Of a stretch of DNA of 64,000 nt, positions 57,948-64,000 are shown piece after piece (within the stretch, counting starts at the first letter, position 1; every line of letters begins with the position of its first letter). The position numbers and the translations under genes are program-made. The DNA comes from Enoplosus armatus. Lineage: Eukaryota > Chordata > Actinopteri > Centrarchiformes > Enoplosidae. The stretch is from positions 9,959,067 to 10,023,066 of the forward strand of contig NC_092203.1 of NCBI RefSeq assembly GCF_043641665.1, given 5' to 3'. The notes under the pieces were generated by a model, which was given only the letters and a program-made list of their open reading frames with translations, ran no database searches and was not told where the DNA came from.

Positions 57948-58439
57948 GTAATGACGCTGCGCTTTTCATTTGTTATACTTCTTTAACGTGTTGAAATACT
58001 TGTGCTACATCTGTGGTGTGTTTGAAATAAGACGCGACAGCAACACTTTAAGTTTCTGCGAGAATATTAAAGAAAAAGTGTTGAGAAAATGCTGTGAAAG
58101 ACGCTTTAAGCAGCGGCTCTTCATCTGAAAACGCTTTAATCTGAGACGTTATGATACATGATGAATGTGAACAATGAGCAGGCTGTGTGCTGACACCTGA
58201 TCTCAGAGGCAGGTGTGAATGTCTGGACTTGTCTATTGGGAGTTATGAATAGCTCACAGCATCTCCTCCACTGTGCTTCACTGTCTGCAGCCCCCCCCCC
58301 ATTTATTGTATTTACGGCTTCTTTCTGGCCGAGTTTTTGGACTCTGAGACAACGAGGGCCCCCGGGCACAGAGGGCCCCCCACCCCTCCAACAGAGCAAA
58401 CCAGATTTAAAAAGACGTTCATCTCTGTTTGTTTTTAGC

Positions 58440-58910
58440 TTTTAGGTCATTTTTCTCTTTTTTTCTCTTTATGGTGTAGCGTCTCTTTGCAGTTGTTGAG
58501 CGTCTCTTTGTGGTTGTTTTGTGTGTATTTCGTAGCCATTTTGCGTCTCTTAATGGTGGTTGTGAGTCTCTTCATTGTTGTTTAGCATCTCTTTCTTGCA
58601 GTGTCTCTTTGTGATCATTTTACATCTCTTTGTGGTCGTTTTGCGTCTTTTCATCATTTTGTATCTCTTTTTGGTAATTTAGCATCGTTTTGTGGCTGTT
58701 TAGTGTCTCTTTGTGGTTGTTTATTGTCTCTTTGTGGTTGTTTAGTGTGTCTTTGTAGTTGTTTTGTGTCTTTTCATCGTTTTGTATCTCTTTTTGGTAA
58801 TTTAGCGTCTCTATGTGGTCATGTCTCTCTGTATGTCTTTGTAGTTGACTAGTAGTAGTCCTTTTGTGTCTCTTTTTTGTCATTTTGCATCTCTTTGTCG
58901 TCTCTTTCTT
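58440..58910. repeat. Degenerate minisatellite, GTCTCTTTGTGGTTGTTT-type unit
   Basis: Units of about 24-30 bp such as GTGTCTCTTTGTGGTTGTTT repeat with variation over nearly 470 bp. They produce the spurious repeating SLCGCLVSLCGCL reading frame. Confidence 0.85.
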
Positions 58911-58979
58911 GATTCATATTTCAGAGTTAAGACTAGGATTCAGTTTAAGATTAAAGGGTCCATGCGGGTGAGGGATGTT

Positions 58980-59030
58980 GAGTGTGTGTGTGTGTTTGTG
59001 TGTAACTGTGTGTGTGTGTGTGTGTGTGTT
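58980..59030. repeat. (GT)n microsatellite, interrupted
   Basis: GTGTGT runs with a TTTGTG and a TAACTG interruption. Confidence 0.9.
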
Positions 59031-59160
59031 CAGGGTGGTGATTTGTGGTTTGTTCAGATTTTCCTTTCTTCAGGGCTCGTCAGTCCCTCCCCAGGAGAAC
59101 AGACACACTTCACCTCCATCGCCTAATCTTTACCTGACTGTGGTTTTCCTCCTCTGCTGG

Positions 59161-59163
<3 letters not shown>

Positions 59164-59192
<29 letters not shown>
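59164..59192. repeat. (CA)n microsatellite
   Basis: About 14 CA units. Confidence 0.95.
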
Positions 59193-59195
<3 letters not shown>

Positions 59196-60879
59196 ACACA
59201 ATTATTATGCTGACATTCAGGCATGCCCACACATTCATGTAGAGACACAGTAAATGCAGAAACGCTCCGACAAACTTCGCATAAGAATTCAGGCTCGAAT
59301 CTGTTCAAAAACACCAAAAAAAATCAGCTTTTGGTGTTGCAAATATTTCTGTTGTTCTCGTTGTTTTGTGCATTTTTCTTCTTCTTTTGAATCTCTGGCA
59401 GAAGAAGAAATCTTTTCTGCAATCCATCGATCAACATATCCACAAGATTTTGGAAGTTTTGCCCCTAAACTCATCACTTTGCACTGATGTTCAACAACGA
59501 TACAGGGAGAAATCTGTCGTAAGAACAGCACTGATTCCTGTTTACGGGACACAACGCAGCTGTACAACACAACATTTCACAGTTGCTTTGATTGAATTTT
59601 CACATAGTTTCATTGTGCAAAGCCCCAAACTCCAAAGACTCTTAATTAACTGTCACAAACGACAAAGAAAAGCTGCAAGATTTTACATTTCTGCTTGCAA
59701 AATGGCTGAAACATTAATCGCTTATGTTAATGAGCACACACGACGCTGTGATGCGTAATGAATCACCTGCTCGTTGACATTGTTTGCTTACTCTAAATGC
59801 ATCAGGCTTTCTGGGAAACGTAGGAAATCGATCAAAGCAGAAGAGGATGAATCCGGCTGTGAGGGAAGTGACTCCGCCAAATAAGGAAATTGCAGAACTC
59901 CTGTCAAACACGGAGCGCCATTAACTGATAATTTACTGTCTAACAGCGTCGAAGCAAATTTACATCGTCTTTGTTTTCTTTCTCTGCGTTTAACAGAACG
60001 AACGCCTCTCAGATTTACTGTGTTGACATCACATTTAAGCACTCTCCTGGGTGGCCAAACAGCCCCCCCCCCACACACCTTCCCTTGATGTATGATCCTA
60101 TATTTTATCAAAGCAGACAACAAATGGGGATAAAAACTGTGTACTGCGTCGAACAAAATTAGTAGCTGTTCACATAAGTGCGAGGTGTGCGTTCAGGATG
60201 GAAAGGGATTATAATACAGGGAAACTTCAGTTCAGCCGGTCTGAACACGAGGCTGCATTTTATGGGGAGATTTGTTGTACAAAATTTGGCATAAAACAAG
60301 TTCTTTGTGCTGCTTTTCTCTTTTATATCAGCGTACACTGAATGTCTTTGGGTTTTGGACTGCTGCTCCCTCAAAATAACCACTTTGGAGACGTGATGAA
60401 GGGCATTTTGTAGACCGAATGATAACATTAACCACTTCGTTTCCTGTTCGGCAGGGTTTTCCCACGAAAGGCTGTTTTCACGAGTTGGATCGACTTTAAA
60501 TCACTGTTTTATTAGATCAGTTATGGGAGGACGGTCGCAAAACAGACATTTATTTACGTAAACACAAAGCAGATGATTACTTAAAGTCGGCGTGGGCTCT
60601 TGGAAGCTAATTCCTGTGGTTTTGTTCTCACCTGAAGCACTAATTATGGCTTAAACCACCTGCACGCTGTAGTTAAGCCATGATGAAGACTCGCTGTCTG
60701 GCTCAGCTGCATTAGATTTGATTTAACGTGACATTTTAGTGACATATAACCAACCACTTGCTTTACGTTTGAAGAAATAAAACATTTATTGTCATCTTCA
60801 CCCAGTACAGATTGGTAGAAAAGCGTTTGGTTTGTATTGTTAGCTGTACAAAACGATTATTTACCATCCATAACCGGCG

Positions 60880-60990
60880 GTGGAATATGTACTAAGACCC
60901 TTTACTTCAGGAAAAGTACCAACACAACACTGAAAACTACATTAAAAGCAAAAGTATGCATTCAAAATCTTACTTGAATGATCTGGGGGT
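60880..60990. repeat. GCGGTGGAATATGTACT fish repeat fragment
   Basis: CGGCGGTGGAATATGTACTA, then TTTACTTCAGGAAAAGTACC and AAAAGCAAAAGTATGCATTC. It is related to 43155. Confidence 0.5.
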
Positions 60991-63900
60991 CGTTAGGTGG
61001 TTAGACGTTTCTCTAGTCTTTGCTTTTTTGGCGGGAAATATTGGATAATTTTATTATAAGTTCTTTGGGCCTCAAACATGACAAGGGTCTCCTAGGTCAC
61101 GAGCCAAATATGTTGTTAATATTTCACAATATTTTGTATTTTATGAGCTCATCGTGTGCATAAAACCAAGCTGTCTTGGGTTTGACTGGTGAGCCAGTGG
61201 TTTTCTACCCTATCAGGTCCTCAGGTTGAATAAACAGCAGTGCGCTCCTCTTTTCGAGCCTTGAGGGCATTTCTTTGGCTGCGGTTAACTCCCATTTTTA
61301 TCTGTAATTACAGCTTTTATCCTGCGTGAGTCTCAAATTCAGCAGCCAAGCCCCCTTCAGACTGATTAGACCTGCAGACAGTAACACATGACACATCAAA
61401 GCGCTTTACAACACACGTATGGAGGACTGTAAAAGGCCCGTAAAGGCTGCTGTGGGTGTTTCCTACCTGCTGCCAGCGGAAGTGTAGAGGTGTATGATCT
61501 CATGTTTTGTTTTTCCATCTTTCCATCTGATCTGAGCCCCATGTTACTGGGGAATGCTGTGTTTTCTCAGCTGCAGATCTGGAAGCTCTGAGGTGCCGTG
61601 GTTTGTCTTCTCCCACCTGCTCGCCTCTTTAAGATCTAATCAGCCAGTTACCCGCAAACAGCAGGTAAAGATAAGGGTTAAATTTAGCTTCTTTTCTAAA
61701 CGTGAGCTTGGCTTTATGCCTCCTTTGATTGACACGACAACGCAAAGATGTCTTTGAGCTAAAATCCCTGAAACAAACTGCAAGATTGTTGTTTTTATCG
61801 ATGTATAACGACGCTTTGTTGATCAGGCGTGTTAAAATAAAGACACTGTCTTACATTTAATGTGGAAGCAGCCAACTGAAGAAGAACTTTGTTAATGTTT
61901 TGGGTCATTAAGACGGTCCAAGTTTTATGTCCCTTAATGAGCTTTAAAGAGTAAAAGCTGAATGTAGCAGGTTCCTTTTTTAATGTAAGAAAGAAAGTAA
62001 AGCTGTCTCTTTTTTTAACCGTTAGAAACTGATAAAAATGTGTAACTTTGTTTAGCGCAGGTTTGTGCAGGCTAATGAACCCATTATTAGTCAAAGCCTG
62101 GAGCTAGTTTCTTAGAAAAGGCTTTAAGTATCCTCCTTCACTTGAACGCACAAGCACAGGCCGTGATACCTCTGACTGTCAGACACTGAAGCTTTTTGTT
62201 CTTTGTTTACGGGCTCGCATAAAGAAAGTCTGCAGGCTGTGGTGCTGCTCTTACAGGGAAACCTCTCGTGCAAAGACTTCAGGCTCCCATTGTCATCTTT
62301 TCCATGTCGGCGTGTTTTGCAGGGCACGATCACATCAGTCACTCCCACCGCGGGGGCCTCTATGCCCATATCATCCTGAGGGGTCGGCCAACTGCCAACA
62401 CCAGAGGCCACGAAGGCTGATTCATGCTGCTGTTAATCAGCCAAGTAGTGACGCCGACAGAGAAGAAGCTCTCAGGCCGGTCCTCGCTGTGCATGAATTT
62501 GGTTCATGGTTGTTTGTCTGCGCTGCGTTCAGGTCACATCGGGGATAAGAGAGAAGCTGATGAGAGCGTTGCTCCCATTGAAACTGATCTTGAACATGTT
62601 GTTTGGTATCAAAGAAGAAGAAGAACGACCTCAGTAGCTCCTCACGTCTGCTGCTACATAACGCACCTGAATCTCCGACTGGGTGATGATAAAGTTAGTC
62701 AGCCGTCTCATTAAAGCATCATCTGTTATTATGGATAGTTGTTTGCTAAAGCTAGCTCAACTGTTATTGTTGTAACTAAAGTTCTTCTTCTGCAGTTACC
62801 AAACAGCTTCAGGTGCCGCCTCCTGGTCCAACTCTGATTCACTTAAAGCCGGGAAAACAAAGACGGATGTAATCAGAAGTGTCTTCGATCTCATGTGGAT
62901 TCTATTTGAAACACTTGAAATAAACAACAGCTAATTCTAACGTCGTACAGTAGCTGCTCTGTGTGAGTCTCTGTGGTTTTTGGGTGAGACAATCTAGTGG
63001 GGTTATGAACAGGACTTGCCCTCGAGTATCTGGGCTGCAGGAATTTTAAACTTTCCTGCAGCGCTGAGGCCTCAAGTTACGAGGCTTTTGCACTTGACTT
63101 GAATGTCACATCTCTTCATGCTGCAAAAATGTTCCTCTGACAGGTGAGGTCAACAGAGACGGTCCTGTTGGGAGAATATGAGTCATTTTTGTCAACGCAG
63201 AACTAAAATTACCGTCTTTTAAAAAGCTCCATAATTGCTTTAATTTTCCTCTGTCAATCACTCGATCGGAGGAGGATTCACGGCCACACAAACCAGCTCG
63301 TCTTTCCTGCCTCGTCTCCACAACAAACGTCCTCATTCAACGATGAGGATTCTCCACACAACGAGGCGACTGTCTCGTCTTCCAGCTTCAAGTGAATATC
63401 GCGCATTGAGGCTCAATAACACGAGCCGTCTCACGCCCTCTCGTCTGAAAATGTCCTGCTTTTGTTGGAGCCAAAAACCCACTAACACATACTTCATGTA
63501 AGGACTGGGGGGGGGAGGGGGGCTTTTTGTGCCCGTCTTCACTTTGAGGAATTTGAGCTATTTGATAACTTTGAGATAGAAATCAGTGAGTGATTTACTG
63601 CCATGATGGAAAGATTTCGAGGTGTCAAATACCTGAATATAGATTTAGTTTCTTTCTTTGTGCAACAACAGGTGGCAGCATTACGTCTTTATTCTTCTGG
63701 CATTCATGCAACTTCTTATATCCGTTGCGTCAGCTCTGCAGGAACCAAGAAATACAGCTTTTAGCTCAACCAGCAGGGCAGTTCTGAGTTTGCAAAGTTC
63801 ACTTTGGAAAGTAGTCGTTGGTACTTTGTTTGACTCCACAGAAAGAGCATAAACACAGTGGATTATTTCAGGTTTCAGGTGCAGCTTCTTGCTTATTTAT

Positions 63901-64000
63901 GTACAATTTTCACATTTGTACTTCAGATCAGTTTAAGATGATTTCCAACCACATTTTATATATATATTTTTGCCTCCAGTTGCAAAAAAAAAACACCTTT

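Larger units (their letters stand above)
57948..64000. other. About 6 kb without supported exons (intron 1 or intergenic)
   Basis: Contains the minisatellite, GT and CA microsatellites and repeat fragments listed separately. Open frames such as 59366-59758 (130 aa) and 62424-62714 show no family features. A possible acceptor before 62797 (TTCTTCTGCAG) opens V-T-K-Q-L-Q-V-P-P-P in phase 1, but no donor follows before a stop. Confidence 0.5.

Noticed and set aside
58440..58910. CRISPR-like regular repeats
   Set aside because: The units are degenerate, directly abutting and without spacers; this is a eukaryotic minisatellite.
59366..59758. 130-aa open frame downstream of the orphan exon
   Set aside because: AT-rich, no borders, no recognisable domain.
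62797..62870. Possible second exon of the orphan gene after TTCTTCTGCAG
   Set aside because: The phase fits and a short proline-bearing peptide results, but no usable donor appears before the stop, so evidence is insufficient.

Overview
This window is nuclear DNA from a teleost fish, most likely a percomorph. The gene set is vertebrate, introns are short (many under 150 bp), dinucleotide microsatellites are long and frequent, and several interspersed repeat families that I recognise as typical of fish recur. All genes I can support lie on the + strand. The four complete recognised gene models close in frame from start to stop, and the truncated one closes from its first exon in the window; their lengths are close to those of the human orthologues.

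Layout. 1-8777: the 3' half of als2 (alsin; MORN repeats and VPS9 domain) with a long 3' UTR. 8778-19994: mpp4, a retinal MAGUK scaffold, with an upstream stretch rich in GATTA motifs. Intron 6 of mpp4 holds a long, unidentified open reading frame on the same strand (13214-14575). 20100-24194: tmem237, a ciliary transition-zone membrane protein. 24360-29470: cyp20a1, an orphan cytochrome P450. 29880-48018: abi2, an Abl-interactor subunit of the WAVE complex. 49141-55429: a two-Ig-domain receptor of the SLAM/CD2/CD48 type whose cytoplasmic tail is built from three tandem copies of one exon. 57600-64000: one signal-peptide exon of an unidentified secreted or membrane protein, then about 6 kb of intron-like or intergenic, repeat-bearing DNA.

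Context. als2-mpp4-tmem237 and cyp20a1-abi2 each match a block of human 2q33 (known gene order, from memory), but the two blocks are fused here with only about 550 bp between the tmem237 and cyp20a1 reading frames. In mammals the region just beyond ABI2 carries RAPH1 and then CD28/CTLA4/ICOS. Here the next gene is instead a SLAM/CD2-like receptor. The genes do not form one pathway. als2, mpp4, tmem237 and abi2 are linked only loosely by roles in neurons, photoreceptors, cilia and the actin/endosome system.

The strongest candidates for something undescribed are the reading frame inside mpp4 (about 343 aa from its first ATG, or a 433-aa tail if spliced from mpp4 exon 6, with which it is phase-compatible) and the recently amplified tail exon of the SLAM-like receptor. 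All exon borders were read by eye from splice signals, reading phase and remembered family sequences; no alignment was run.
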